Shown: piece by piece, positions 45,354 to 56,481 of the stretch | How positions within the stretch are numbered: position 1 is the stretch's first letter | Layout: every line of letters begins with the position of its first letter | Assembly: GCF_036785885.1 (NCBI RefSeq) | Contig: NC_092326.1 | Coordinates: 5,084,001 to 5,148,000 of the forward strand | DNA length: 64,000 bases | Direction: 5' to 3' | From: Coffea arabica | Lineage: Eukaryota; Streptophyta; Magnoliopsida; Gentianales; Rubiaceae | Translations under genes and position numbers: made by a program | Notes under the pieces: generated by a model | Told to the model about the DNA's origin: nothing | The model's input: the letters and a program-made list of their open reading frames with translations, nothing else | Databases searched by the model: none

Positions 45354-45845
45354 AATCTGCTTATTTTTTGTGCTTGGCCCGTGATCGAGAAGGCAGAAAC
45401 CCTTTACATCTTGCTGCCATTTATGGCAGATTGACAGTCTTGCAAGTGCTGCTTGATGCCGGATTTGAAGCCGCTGTGGAGAAGACAGATGGGGAAGAGA
45501 CCATTTTGCATTTGTGTGTCAAATATAATCAGCTAGAGGCCTTGAAGGTGCTAGTCAACCGATTAAAAGATACACAGCTTCCGAAGGGCAGAAGTGAGGA
45601 TGCTGCTTACTTTTTGTGCTTGGCCCGTGATGGAAATGGCAGAAACCCCATACATCTTGCTGCCATGTATGGCAGATTGGCAGTTTTGCAAGAGCTACTT
45701 GATGCCGGATTTCAAGCAGCTCTGGAGAAGACAGACGAGGGAGGGACCATTTTGCATTTATGTGTCAAGTATAATCAGCTGGAGGCCTTGAAGATGCTAG
45801 TCGACATCTCAAAAGATGTATGGTTTCAGAACGCCAAAAATGAGG
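45354..45845 (+). repeat. 246-bp internal tandem duplication of two ankyrin repeats
   Basis: The unit (82 codons, AYFLCLARD ... LVNRLKD) is repeated in frame at 45600-45845, with about 85-90% identity. The offset is exactly 246 bp (TGCTTGGCCC at 45371 and 45617). Confidence 0.9.
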
Positions 45846-45892
45846 ATGGAATGACCATATTACACATGGCCATATACTATCGTCAAAACCAG

Positions 45893-46769
45893 GTTGTGTT
45901 TATTTTCTTTCATTTTTTAATCTTCTTGTGATTTTTTTTTTAAGAAGTAATGGATCTCTATGGTTAAAAAAAATCATTTTATTATAGAAATAATTTCAAA
46001 ATCATCCCTTAGATTTCTTACAATTTCACCTAACACACTTCTAGGGATAACTTGGGAATAATTTTATCATCAAAATTTTCTTTCAACTTTTCCAATCACT
46101 TTTTCTGATGGGGTCTGAACTTGTTACCAAAAACCCCAAAGTAAGGGAGATCACTAAACGGATGTTAAGCAAAATTGTTAAAAGCTTCAAAGGAGGTTTT
46201 TGAAATTATTCCTTTAACAACATGTAGCATTATTCTCTCCTAAGGAAATTGAAAGGTACATTTTCCTTTCATTTTCTTATATTTTTGTTCCATTTCCACA
46301 TTTTGGTGGTTGGAAATTTCTTTTAAACAAAAAATGGTTTTAAAACCTTTTCAAGAATCGCACAATTGTACAAGCTCCAAATCTAATTGGATCATTTGAG
46401 TTTTTGTAATTTCTTATTTGGCTTGACAACTTCATGTGTCATTACGTTGATTCTTAGTCTAAATTTGTTATTTGAATAAATGTCACGAACAATATCCGAA
46501 TGGTATCCAAATTGGGTTACCTATATGGATAAAGAAAAGATTGGATTTTCAATGGGCACCAAGATCATCTGACAATCTCTTGTAATTGTCATTAAATGTT
46601 TATGCTTTCAAAGATTAATTACGTGACTATCAAATCCAGATGACCACATATTTTGTTTGACATAAAAGATCCTTGGCGCTCTAAAATAATACAAAAGTAC
46701 CAAGGAACAACCAAATGGAACCACCCTTGATCTAGATTTTAAAGCTAAATTGCTAATTCGGAAATGCAG
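45893..46769 (+). other. Intron of the ankyrin gene
   Basis: 877 bp, GT...AG, AT-rich, no insertion recognised. Includes a stretch at 46100-46230 without features. Confidence 0.8.
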
Positions 46770-47303
46770 ACGATCAAATACTTGCTTGATAGCTCCCAAG
46801 TTTGGGTGAAACAGCAGGATGCAAAAGGCAGAAATGCTTTATCACTTTTGCGGGGTCAAGAGAACTTCGATACCGAAATTGAAAGCTCTCTTACGTCGAT
46901 CGGTGCCATTACAGGAGGCCGCGACCCAGGAGAGTACCAGGTGATGCTCAAAGAGAGAAGTAATGCAATGATGGTAGTGCTCTCACTCATAGCAACCATG
47001 GCCTTTCAAGCTGTGGTAAGCCCTCCAGGAGGGTTGTGGCAAGATGACTTAAAGGAAGGACCAAATCCACACTGAGTAGGAGAACCCATCATGGCACAAA
47101 CCCATCCCACCTATTACCGGTATCTGATTCGGGCAAGTACCGTTGCATTTGTTTCATCGTTAAGCACAATTGTCTTGCTCATAAGGGGGTCAGCCATGTA
47201 TCGCTCCCGTGCTTCGCACTTACAGATACTTTTGTCTTATTTGATGGGGCTGGCAATTGCAACCGTAGCATTGACTTATGCTATATCACTAGTTGCGCTG
47301 GCA

Positions 47304-47319
47304 CCAAAACACACGAGAG
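47304..47319 (+). repeat. LINE target duplication, left
   Basis: CCAAAACACACGAGAG, the host codons for PKHTR. Paired with CCAAAACATACGAGAG at 54236-54251; one base differs. Confidence 0.88.
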
Positions 47320-48178
47320 AGGTTTTTCTAAATTTCATTTTCTCCCACACCAAAATTTTATCTTCTCTCTTTCATCTTCAATACTCAATTTTTTGATCTC
47401 CTGTCTAATTTCTCCAACTTTGTTCTTATTTGCTCACTCTCAATTTGTCTATATTATATTTTTTACTTAATTCATCTAATATCTATAATTATAGGTATTG
47501 GATTATTACTTGCAAACTTTTTTTTTTACTTATTTGCTATCAAATGACAAGTTATTGTGGTGATAGCTCATCTTCAAAATCAACAAGGGCAAAAAAATTT
47601 GTTGCAATGTTGATGATGTTGATATTCCAACTCAAGGACAATCTCCTCGCGTGTAGGGGCACTTTCTCTCTCTAAAAAAGAGAGCAACTCTTCCTTTTGT
47701 GGGAGCTTTCAAAAGTTCCGACAGTCCCAAAAGATTCAATCTTTGTATCTTTCAGACAAGGTTTTAGCGTTAAATACATTGTTCTAAGTGCATTTTGGTC
47801 GGATCCCTTTCATAGTAATTGGAGCTGAAGAGTCTTTACTAAGAGCAGAATTCCTAGCATCGCTGTTTGAGATCGTGGAGACCCTTTCAAGCTGTACTAC
47901 TATGAGGTAACAGATCTACCGGCTAAGACGAAGTTCCAAGGGAGTGGTTTTGTTTCCGACAGGTAAACTCACTGCCATTCTCTTTTCCTATCTTGTCTGG
48001 TATAGTAGGTGCATTAGTGTTAGGTGCATATTGCTCTGTTTCTTTGTCGCCTACCATTCTAACATTTACCTAGAGAAAAGCATATTTTTTTTTTCTTTTC
48101 CCTTAGTGGGTTCATCGGGTTTCCTTTGAGGTCAGTGTGGGTGTGAGACTTATACTGGCAGTACCTCATTTAAGCCTA
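47320..48178 (+). other. 5' UTR of the LINE
   Basis: No host coding. Contains C/T-rich stretches (47400-47480, 48040-48110). Would hold the internal promoter, but no site is evident to me. Confidence 0.6.
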
Positions 48179-50043
48179 ATGGCTGAAGACATTGTGGATA
48201 TTCTGCAAAGTTTTAATCTCTCGAACAAGGAGCTGCAAGTAACAGAGATGGGGAGCGAGGAGCTATCCTTAGGTATCAAGGAGTGTCAAAGCAGTTTGTT
48301 AGGGAAAATAGTGGGGGAGAAGATAGCTAATTACACGGGTGTGAAGAACTTTGTCACAGCAGCATGGGGGTATCCAAGGGATTTGACTGTGGCTGAGTTG
48401 GGTCCAAATTTGTTCCAATTTATTGTACCAAAAGACGAAGATAGGGATAGAATAGCTCAGGGAGGCCCGTGGATCTTGGATAACCAATTACTGGTTCTGA
48501 ACAGATGGTATGAGGGGATTGAAGATGATGAAAAGGCCTTTAATTTAGCACCACTTTGGGTGCAAGTCTGGAATCTTCCAGTTCACTATATCTCAAAGAA
48601 GGTGGGGAAGAAAATAGGATCTGTTTTCCACCTGGTAAGAGACGTCATTATACCACAAACTGGGGGAAAGGAAGGAAGACACCTCAAGCTAGCTGCATTA
48701 GTGGATATTACTCAACCTCTCCTGCGAGGGACAACCATCGAAGTGGCAGGGGTAGCAAAATGGGTTCAGTTTAAATACGAGAGATGTCCGAACTTTTGCT
48801 ATAGGTGTGGCAGAATAGGGCACAGTGAGAGATCTTGTGGAATGGGTGTGAGTGGGAGGGAAGGTAAAAGGGATAATTAATATGGGAATTGGATGAGGGC
48901 AGGGCATGCAAATGGGATGATGTCTGCTCAGAAAAAACATACAGGGGTGGTTTTTAACCCCCAAAGGAGCCACTGGAGTTATCAGAATGGGGAATGGATA
49001 GAGAAAGAATGTCCAGGGACTCAAGTACATGGTGGTTCCAGAGGAGTGGAAGAGGAGTGTGAGAGAGAGACAGTCCTGGAATTGGGAGGAAGCTAGCGGG
49101 ATGAACAACCAACTGATCAGAGGGAGGTAGTGGTGGCAACAACCTCCAATTCAGTATCTGTTTCAAACATGGAGGGTGTTGAGGAAACTGAAGTTCTAAT
49201 ACCCAATTCTGGTGGGGATATAACCCATGCAGGGGAAGTAAAGGGTGGTAACGAACAGGGTGGGAGGACTTCTATGATGGTAGATAGCGATCTTGAGCAT
49301 ATACTGAGGGAGCAAGGGGTTCAGCAAAACATACAGGGGTGGTTTTTAACCCCCAAAGGAGCCACTGGAGTTATCAGAATGGGGAATGGATAGAGAAAGA
49401 ATGTCCAGGGACTCAAGTACATGGTGGTTCCAGAGGAGTGGAAGAGGAGTGTGAGAGAGAGACAGTCCTGGAATTGGGAGGAAGCTAGCGGGATGAACAA
49501 CCAACTGATCAGAGGGAGGTAGTGGTGGCAACAACCTCCAATTCAGTATCTGTTTCAAACATGGAGGGTGTTGAGGAAACTGAAGTTCTAATACCCAATT
49601 CTGGTGGGGATATAACCCATGCAGGGGAAGTAAAGGGTGGTAACGAACAGGGTGGGAGGACTTCTATGATGGTAGATAGCGATCTTGAGCATATACTGAG
49701 GGAGCAAGGGGTTCAGCAATTTCAACAGCCAGCTTTGGAGGTGGCAAATAATGGCCTGTTACTTACACAGGTTGATCAGGTGAGCATGGCTACAAAGCAA
49801 AAGGGAATTAGGAAGCAGCTTCGAAGGGTTCAAAAGCCTTTAAGATCACCTAGCAATAGAAGACAGGATCTAAAAGGAATTAGTATCAACCTGGGGAATA
49901 TTAAATACCAAGACAAGAGGAAAAGTACAGAAGTGGATGTGGCTATGGAAAACGTTGAGGAGGAAGGACATGAGATGAAACGAAATAAACTAGGGGCTGA
50001 GGGGGAAGGGTCCATCCCTAATAGGACCCCAGGATCCAAATGA
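48179..50043 (+). pseudogene. LINE ORF1 (DUF4283, zinc knuckle), broken
   Basis: I start at ATG 48179 (MAEDIVDILQSFNLSNKELQ), the usual ORF1 beginning; the frame is open back to 48137. The DUF4283 nucleic-acid-binding domain covers about residues 1-170 (RIAQGGPWILDNQLLVLNRW, FNLAPLWVQVWNLPVHYISK) and a CX2CX4HX4C knuckle CYRCGRIGHSERSC follows (about 218-231). A TAA at 48878-48880 interrupts where families have Gln (QYGNWMRAGH). A TAG at 49094-49096 interrupts again. A 392-bp tandem duplication shifts the frame; the last part (49522-50043) stays open to the TGA at 50041-50043. ORF1 proteins coat the LINE RNA. Confidence 0.9.
48934..49717 (+). repeat. 392-bp tandem direct duplication in LINE ORF1
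   Basis: Units 48934-49325 and 49326-49717 appear identical: the minus-strand translations 48954-49166 and 49346-49558 are letter-for-letter the same. The step is 392 bp, not a multiple of three, so the second unit breaks the frame. Boundaries lie near CAG-AAAA / CAGCAA. Confidence 0.95.
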
Positions 50044-53000
50044 GAGTTCAGGTGTGGAATTGTCAAGGAGTGGGGAGCCCCTTGACAATTCCCCAGCTGA
50101 GAGAGGTTAATAACCTCTTCTCCCCAAGTATGGTGTTTTTAAGTGAGACCAAGAATAGAACAAAATACATGAAAAAAGTGAAAAACATTTTAAGATTTGA
50201 TGAAATGGTTGTGGTGGAGGCAATGAATAAGGCAGGAGGATTGGCTCTTCTTTGGAAAGATGAGGTGAAAATTATAGAGGTTTTGAGGACTGCTTTTACC
50301 ATAGAAGCGCATGTGGAGGACCCGGAAGTGAACACTGATTGGTGGTTTGTAGGCATCTATGCAAGTTGTGATGATCAGTTCAGAAAACAACAGTGGGAAG
50401 TTATAGAAAGGAAGAAGAGTTTGTGGGGAGAAAAATGGATGATAGCAGGAGACTTTAATGATATTGTATCTAATGAAGAAAAATGGGGAGGAAATAGTCG
50501 ACAGGAAAGCAGCTTTCAAGACTTCAAGCAATTCATTAATGGGAATCAGTTGATGGATATTGGGTTTGTTGGACATCCTTGGACTTGGTGTAACAATTGG
50601 GATCAAGAAGGAGAAATCAAACAGAGACTGGATAGAGGTTTTTGTAGCTACTCCTGGTCAAAGGTGTATGAGAAAGTTCAGTGTACTCATATTGACTCAT
50701 ATGCGTCTGATCATAGTATTCTTTTGTTCGATACTAAGATGAATCTTGGTAAGAGGAAGAAGAGATTCTACTTTGATAAGAGGTGGCTTAAAAGAGAGGA
50801 TATAGGGGAGGTAATCAAGTCGGCTTGGGAGCAGGAAATTGATGGATCTAGGATGTTCCAAGTGGTTAAGAAGCTCAAAAACTGCCGAGTAGCTCTACTA
50901 CAATGGAGGAATAACTTCCAAGCAAATGCAAGAGTGAAAACTGAGCAGATAAAAAACCAGTTGAGTGATCTGAAGTCTTCTCTAGGTAGCACCAGCAAGG
51001 ATTGTAAGGATTCTCTAAAAAAATAGTTAAAGGAAGCCTACAAAGAGGAAGAGTTGTACTGGCTTCAAAAATCGCGGATACAATGGCTTAGGGAGGGTGA
51101 CAAGAACACGAAATTTTTCCATGCCTCGGTACAAGGTAGGAGAAGGAGAAATAGACTGAACAAACTTCAGCGAGAGGATGGTACTTGGACTGAGAGTGAG
51201 CAGGCAGTGAGCAAGGAGATTGCAGAATACTATAGGAATCTGTTCAACAGTAATGACGTCGGGGACTTAACTGAGGTACTGGATGGTATACCCCATACTA
51301 TCACTGATGAACTCAATGGAAATCTGATGAAACCAGTTTTGGAAGAAGAAATAAAAGCTGTAATTTTCTCTATGAACCCAGATAAATCTCCTGGGGTTGA
51401 TGGTACGTCACCACTTTTTTTCCAAAAATTCTGGACTACCATCAAGAAAGAAGTGGTAAAGGCAATCCAAACCTTTTTTCATACAGGCCACCTCTTGAAA
51501 AGTGTTAACCATACGGTGATTACTCTCATCCCCAAACTGCTTAATCCCACATCTTTGAATCAGTTAAGACCAATTAGTCTTTGCACTACCATATATAAAG
51601 TCATTGCTAAAATTCTTGCAAATAGGCTCAAAGGTGTTTTACATTGCTGCATTTGCAAAAACCAATCTGCATTCATCCCCAGTAGGCAAATTCTAGATAA
51701 CATCTCAGTCTCTCATGAGTATTTGCATTATCTAAATAACAAGAGACAAGGTAAGGATGGGTTTATGGCAGTGAAGTTGGACATGTCCAAAGCCTACGAC
51801 CGTGTGGAATGGAGTTTTCTTGAGGCCATTATGCAAAAGATGGGGTTTCAGTACAGATGGATAAACTGGATTATGGAGTGTGTAAGAACTGTATCTTACT
51901 CCTTCAATATTAATGGGGAGGTGAAAGAGTATGTGATACCCACAAGAGGTATTAGACAAGGGGATCCCCTATCCCCTTATCTGTTTCTCCTTTGCTCTGA
52001 AGGATTTTCCAACCTCATTTGGCAGGCTGCACAAACCAGAAAAATTTCTGGGATGAAGATAAGTAGACAGGGTCCTAGTATAACACACCTCTTCTTTGCA
52101 GACGACTCTTTGATCTTTTGCAAAGCAAATAAGGATCAGGCTACGGAATTAATGAGGGTGCTGCAGATGTATGCCAAAGGGTCTGGACAACTGATAAATC
52201 TGGATAAGTCTTCTATATTATTCAGTAAGAATGTGAGGCTACATCTGAAGCATGAGATTTGTCAAGTTATGGGGAATATGCAAAGTGTTACTCAAGGCAA
52301 GTATCTCGGATTACCAATGGTGGTATCAAGATCAAAGCAGCAGATTTTTGGATTTGTCAAATCAAATATACAACAGAGAATGAGCAAGTGGAAAAACAGG
52401 TTCTTAAGTACAGCAGGTAAGGAAATTATGCTTAAGTCAGTAGCCTTAGCCATGCTGACGTATACCATGTCCTGTTTTAGGCTCCCATCCAGATTATGTA
52501 AGGAACTCAGCTCACTAATGTCAAACTACTGGTGGGGAGAGGCCAATGGAAAGAATAAGGTACACTGGTGCTCTTGGAGGAAGCTCACTCGGAGTAAGAA
52601 CATGGGAGGATTAGGCTTCAAAGATTTGATGGCATTTAATGCAGCACTTCTAGGCAAGCAGGTTTGGAGACTGATAACGCAACCTAATCTCCTAATCAGC
52701 CAAGTTTTGAAGGCTAAATATTTCCCAAGGACTTCCATATTTAGGTGCAAAGTCCCCAATACTGCATCTTGGATATGGAGGAGCCTTATGGGAGCTAGAG
52801 AGTTGGTGGAACAAGGAACAAGAAGAAGGATTGGCAATGGAAACAACACCAATATCTGGGATGATTGCTGGATCCCGGGTAATATAAATGGGAAAGTCAC
52901 GACCAGAAGACATATGGACAATGGACTTCAAAAAGTTCATGAGCTGATCTGCCAGAAGTCATGGAATACGAATCTGGTTTTCAAAAATTTCAATCGACAA

Positions 53001-54131
53001 GATGCTGAAAGGATTTTGGCCATACCAATAAGCTTATCAGGGAAGGAAGATAGTCATTTCTGGATATACGGGACAGATGGAAACTATACCGTTAATTCAG
53101 GGTATAAGCTACAGGTGCGGCAAGAAGGAAGTAAGCACAGCAGAAACCAGGTGGAGGGATCTACTAGTTGGGAGGATCAAACACAAAAGCTATGGAAGGA
53201 AGTGTGGAAATTGAAAGTGAAGCATAAACAGAAAATCTTCCTATGGAAATGTCTCAATGATGCGCTTCCAGTGAGAGATCTTATACAAGGCAGAATCAAA
53301 GTTGGGGACCCCATTTGCAATAGATGTGGAGAAGATAGGGAAACATTAGAGCATACCCTTTTGAACTGCAGGGAGGCAAAACTGATATGGAAGCTAGCCC
53401 CTATCCAATGGGAAGGAATGATGGAGCAACAAGGGAATTTCCGCAACTGGTGGACATCAATCTCAGAAGCCAGGAATAGACCAGAAGGTGGGCAACATAT
53501 TTCGTTGTCTGTCCATATTCTATGACAGATATGGAAAGCTAGGAATGAGGAGGAATTTAATGGAAAAAAAAAACAGCCTTGGAAGACAATTCAGAAGGCG
53601 CATCAGGAATGGTTAGAAATGGTGGCATTAGATACTAAGGAAGCTAGGATGAGCATAGACGAAACAATAGCTCTACAGCAACACAGTTCGCTGTCAGCTT
53701 CAGAATATGGGATACTGGAAGTACGGATTGGGGTAACATCAGATATACCCAACCACGCCTTTGGCATTGGAATCAGCCTGACTCAAGGAGATCAAGGACC
53801 ACACCGAGGATGGGCGCTACGAGCAAGAAGTTCAGGATCAATTCTGGTGGATGAAGCAATTGCACTGAAGCTGGCAATGTGTAAGACAGCCACAACGCAA
53901 GCCAGGGAAGTGCAATTCCAAGTGCAAAACCCACAAATCCTTAACAATATTCGCACAAACAGAGTAAGTGAGATTAGATTAGCGACTGTTGTGGATGACA
54001 TTCTTCAATTAAGCCAATTGTTTCATATGTGCTCCTTTTGCCTAGTTAGAAAAGTTAAGACTCAATTAAGCTACAAGCTTAGCATTCATGCCTTGGGCAT
54101 TATTTTTGATGAGGAACATTGGTTTCCTTAG
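50040..54131 (+). pseudogene. LINE ORF2 (endonuclease, reverse transcriptase, RNase H), two stops
   Basis: One frame of about 1360 codons. Endonuclease at about residues 1-230: MRVQVWNCQG, SETK, AGDFNDI, and SDHSILL are the active-site motifs. A TAG stops it at 51024-51026. RT covers about 340-760: RPISLCTTIYKVIAKIL, KLDMSKAYDRVEW, GIRQGDPLSPYLF and FADDSLIF (catalytic). The zinc-binding part has WKLKVKHKQKIFLWKC and ICNRCGEDRETLEHTLLNC (about 1055-1115). A TGA at 53523-53525 interrupts where the family has Trp (ILWQIWKARN). The RNase H-like domain follows to 54131. ORF2 nicks target DNA and copies LINE RNA there. Its ATG overlaps the ORF1 stop (ATGA). Confidence 0.92.
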
Positions 54132-54219
54132 TGGTAAATATGCCGCTTGTAAAGGTCAATCAAGCCCTTGCTCGCACTTGTATATCTTTTGTCAAGCAAT
54201 ACAATCAATTATCGTTTCG

Positions 54220-54235
54220 AAAAAAAAAAAAAAAA
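54220..54235 (+). other. LINE poly-A tail
   Basis: Sixteen consecutive A before the right target duplication. Confidence 0.9.
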
Positions 54236-55016
54236 CCAAAACATACGAGAGGTGATCAATTGAGCAATACAGTTGTGATTGTGCTCATTGTGGTCACGAC
54301 GTTTAGCAGTAGCATTCGCCGAGTTACCAGATGTTTGTCGAGATTGGGCCACTATCTAAATATAATCAGGTACCAGGTATTTAATTTTACTCATAGGCTG
54401 TCTCGCATCTCAACCAATGCTTAAGGTTGCGCTGAGTATAAAGATCGATGGAATGTTTGATTGTCTGTAAGAGTATAAATAACATGGGTGTTCGATGCGC
54501 ACTCATTGAGAGATGTATCGGGTGTTAGTCTTTTAAAAAAGTGTAATTAATTTGAAAATGTGTTTAAACATAATTATATACTTGTGGTTATACGTATTCA
54601 CGTAATAAATTAGATTTAATTTAAGTGTATTAATGGGTCATTCCTTAGAAATATCTTAAATAAATACATGATGTATCAATATGTATTTGGAATGTGTTGA
54701 TAAATACATTATGTATTTTTCAGACAACAAAGTGTTGCGGATGAGCATGTTGTCGATAGCATGTCACCTAATTTATATGGGCAAAACTAGGAAAGCCCTA
54801 TGAATGTGTTGATGAAATTGTGCCAATAAATTTCTGACTTCTAATACGGCTGCTATTCGTCCCGCCTGAATAGCCTCAAGGACATAAACTTCGCGACAAC
54901 AACAATCGATCACAAGGAAAGGATAAAGGAACAAGAGCCGATAATGACAGCTGACAAGTAAAATAAAGCTAATAAATTGTGAGATATGAAGTGAGCTGGA
55001 AAGCTAATAAAGATTG

Positions 55017-55021
55017 CTTGG
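55017..55021. other. Empty target site CTTGG
   Basis: AGATTGCTTGGGAATAAG with a single CTTGG. The same sequence at 56472-56481 and 61783 is split by Copia copy 2 and carries two CTTGG. Confidence 0.93.
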
Positions 55022-55245
55022 GAATAAGAAGATCTTTCAAACTAAGCTTGCTGATTTCCACAAAGATTAATATCAATCTACAAGAAAACATGAAACTGGA
55101 AAATAAATGATTGCTAGAAATTAGCTAATACTTCTGAGAAATCTTTGAAAATCCTAGCCTATGATTTCTAAGAAAGCTGTTAAAAGGAAAAAGAAACATA
55201 AGACTTGTCATTTTTGTGGAGTGAAAGTAGTAGCCTCAATTTGAT

Positions 55246-55486
55246 GCGTCTTTGGGAATTTATAGATATGGATTTCCTTCCAAAATTAGCTGCTCCAATC
55301 TCTTCCCTCTACCCGTCTCTAGCCACTGGACCTTGTTATAATTCATTTGATAGAAACCTGGTTGTTCAAGCTCCGATGTATCAAAACCCAGATTATCCAT
55401 GCATGAAACCCTACATCTTGATTCTTCTAATGTCTTCAACGGTTCCATCCCTTCTTTACAAACTTGGCCATGGAGTGTGAGAAGCG
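55246..55486. other. Non-coding flank, end of unit A
   Basis: No TRIM insertion is present where the other two copies have one (55240 region reads ATTTGATGCGTC). The 91-codon frame 55205-55480 has no family match that I recognise. Confidence 0.6.
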
Positions 55487-55824
55487 TGTTAGGATCTAAG
55501 CACGGAACAAACAACTATTGAGATAGCAAGTACATAACAATTTAATGATAAACAAGCCACAAGTATGAAAGATAAATGATACACAATATTTATATGGTTC
55601 GACTTCACCATTGAGTCTACGTCCACGGAAAGAAATTCGTTTTTTATTATGAGAGGAAAATCCTATACATGAATACGACTTGAAACCAAGCCCAACCCTT
55701 GTATACCATCTCTCATCTCTCAAGAACCCTCTCTCATCTCATGTATAAGGCTACATGTCGCCTCTTGTGTACCTTTGTGTGTCTCTTGTATAGTATGCTA
55801 ACCCATCTATTGATATAAATAACA
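55487..55824 (-). repeat. Solo Copia LTR fragment
   Basis: TGTTAGGATCTAAGCACGG ... ATAAATAACA, 338 bp, with the Copia-LTR signature GGTTCGACTTC..GTCTACGTCCACGG. No matching target duplication is visible. It lies at the junction between units A and B. Confidence 0.65.
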
Positions 55825-55830
55825 TTATTT

Positions 55831-56481
55831 GGCCACTATCTAAATATAATTAGGTACCAGGTATTTAATTTTACTCATAGGCTATCTCGCATCTCAACCA
55901 ATGCTTAAGGTTGCGCTGAGTGTAAAGATCGGTGGAATGTTTGATTGTCAGTAATGCACACTCATTGAGAGAGGTATCGAGTGTTAGTCTTTTAAAAAAG
56001 TGTAATTAATTTGAAAACGTGTTTAAACATAATTATATACTTGTGGTTGTATGTATTCACATGGTAAATTAGATTTAATTTAAGTGTATTAATGGACCTT
56101 TCCTTAGAAATATCTTAAATAAATACATGATGTATCAATATGTATTTGAAATGAATGTGTTTGCGCCGATTTTTTTGGACAACAAAGTGTTGTGGATGAG
56201 CATGATGTCGATAGCATGTCACCTAATTTATACGAGTAAAACCAGGAAAGCCTTATGAATGTGTTGATGAAATTGTGCCAATAAATTTCTGACTTCTAAT
56301 ATGACTGCTATTCGTCCCGCCCTGAGTGGCCTCAAGGACATAAACTTCGCGACAACAACAATCGATTACAAGGAAAGAAAGAATAAAGGAACAAGAGCCG
56401 ATAATGACAGCTGATAAGTAACATGAAGCTAATAAATTGTGAGATATGAAGTGAGCTGGAAAGCTCATAAAGATTGCTTGG
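55831..56481. repeat. Tandem-duplicated ankyrin 3' flank, unit B (left part)
   Basis: About 95% similar to 54347-55021. At CTTGG (56477-56481) it is split by Copia copy 2, and resumes at 61783. Confidence 0.88.

Larger units (their letters stand above)
47320..54235 (+). mobile_element. Plant L1-type LINE, full length, with poly-A tail
   Basis: 6.9 kb from the end of the left target duplication to a 16-bp A run (54220-54235) before the right one. It has a 5' UTR of about 860 bp, ORF1, ORF2 with endonuclease, RT, zinc-binding and RNase H-like parts, and a short 3' UTR with poly-A. It carries several nonsense codons and one frameshifting duplication in ORF1. The length and structure are typical of plant L1 elements. 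Confidence 0.92.
45149..54424 (+). pseudogene. Ankyrin-repeat / PGG-domain membrane protein gene, broken by a LINE
   Basis: Exon 1 45149-45892 codes 248 residues: a start MGEKELEKEPEKRL, then ankyrin repeats (NPLHIAAMLGHADFVK, NPLHLAAIYGRLTVLQ, TILHLCVKYNQLEALK, NPIHLAAMYGRLAVLQ, TILHLCVKYNQLEALK, TILHMAIYYRQNQ). Intron 45893-46769 has GT/AG ends (CAG|gttgtg; tgcag|ACG), phase 0 on both sides. Exon 2 runs from 46770: TIKYLLDSSQVWV, then the PGG domain (MMVVLSLIATMAFQAVVSPPGGLWQDD, and after a TGA at 47073-47075, IMAQTHPTYYRYLIRAS and hydrophobic segments to APKHTR at 47318). A LINE follows; the last codons (GDQLSNTVVIVLIVVTTF) are at 54252-54424. Such proteins (ITN1/ACD6-like) sit in plasma membrane and act in stress or defence signalling. 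Inactivated by a stop and a 6.9-kb insertion. Confidence 0.9.
54347..55830. repeat. Tandem-duplicated ankyrin 3' flank, unit A
   Basis: Begins inside the last ankyrin exon (TTGGGCCACTATCTAAAT, 54347) and is repeated from 55831 (TTGGCCACTATCTAAAT). Unit A holds 54425-55016 (non-coding), the empty Copia target CTTGG at 55017-55021, further flank to 55486 and a Copia LTR (55487-55824) at its end. No transposon interrupts the target in this unit. Confidence 0.85.

Noticed and set aside
48934..49717. CRISPR-like or satellite array
   Set aside because: Just two long direct units within a coding region; no short repeats with spacers anywhere in the window.
55205..55480. 91-codon frame in unit A
   Set aside because: Not recognisable, and the aligned copies at 14967 and 61783 do not keep it open.
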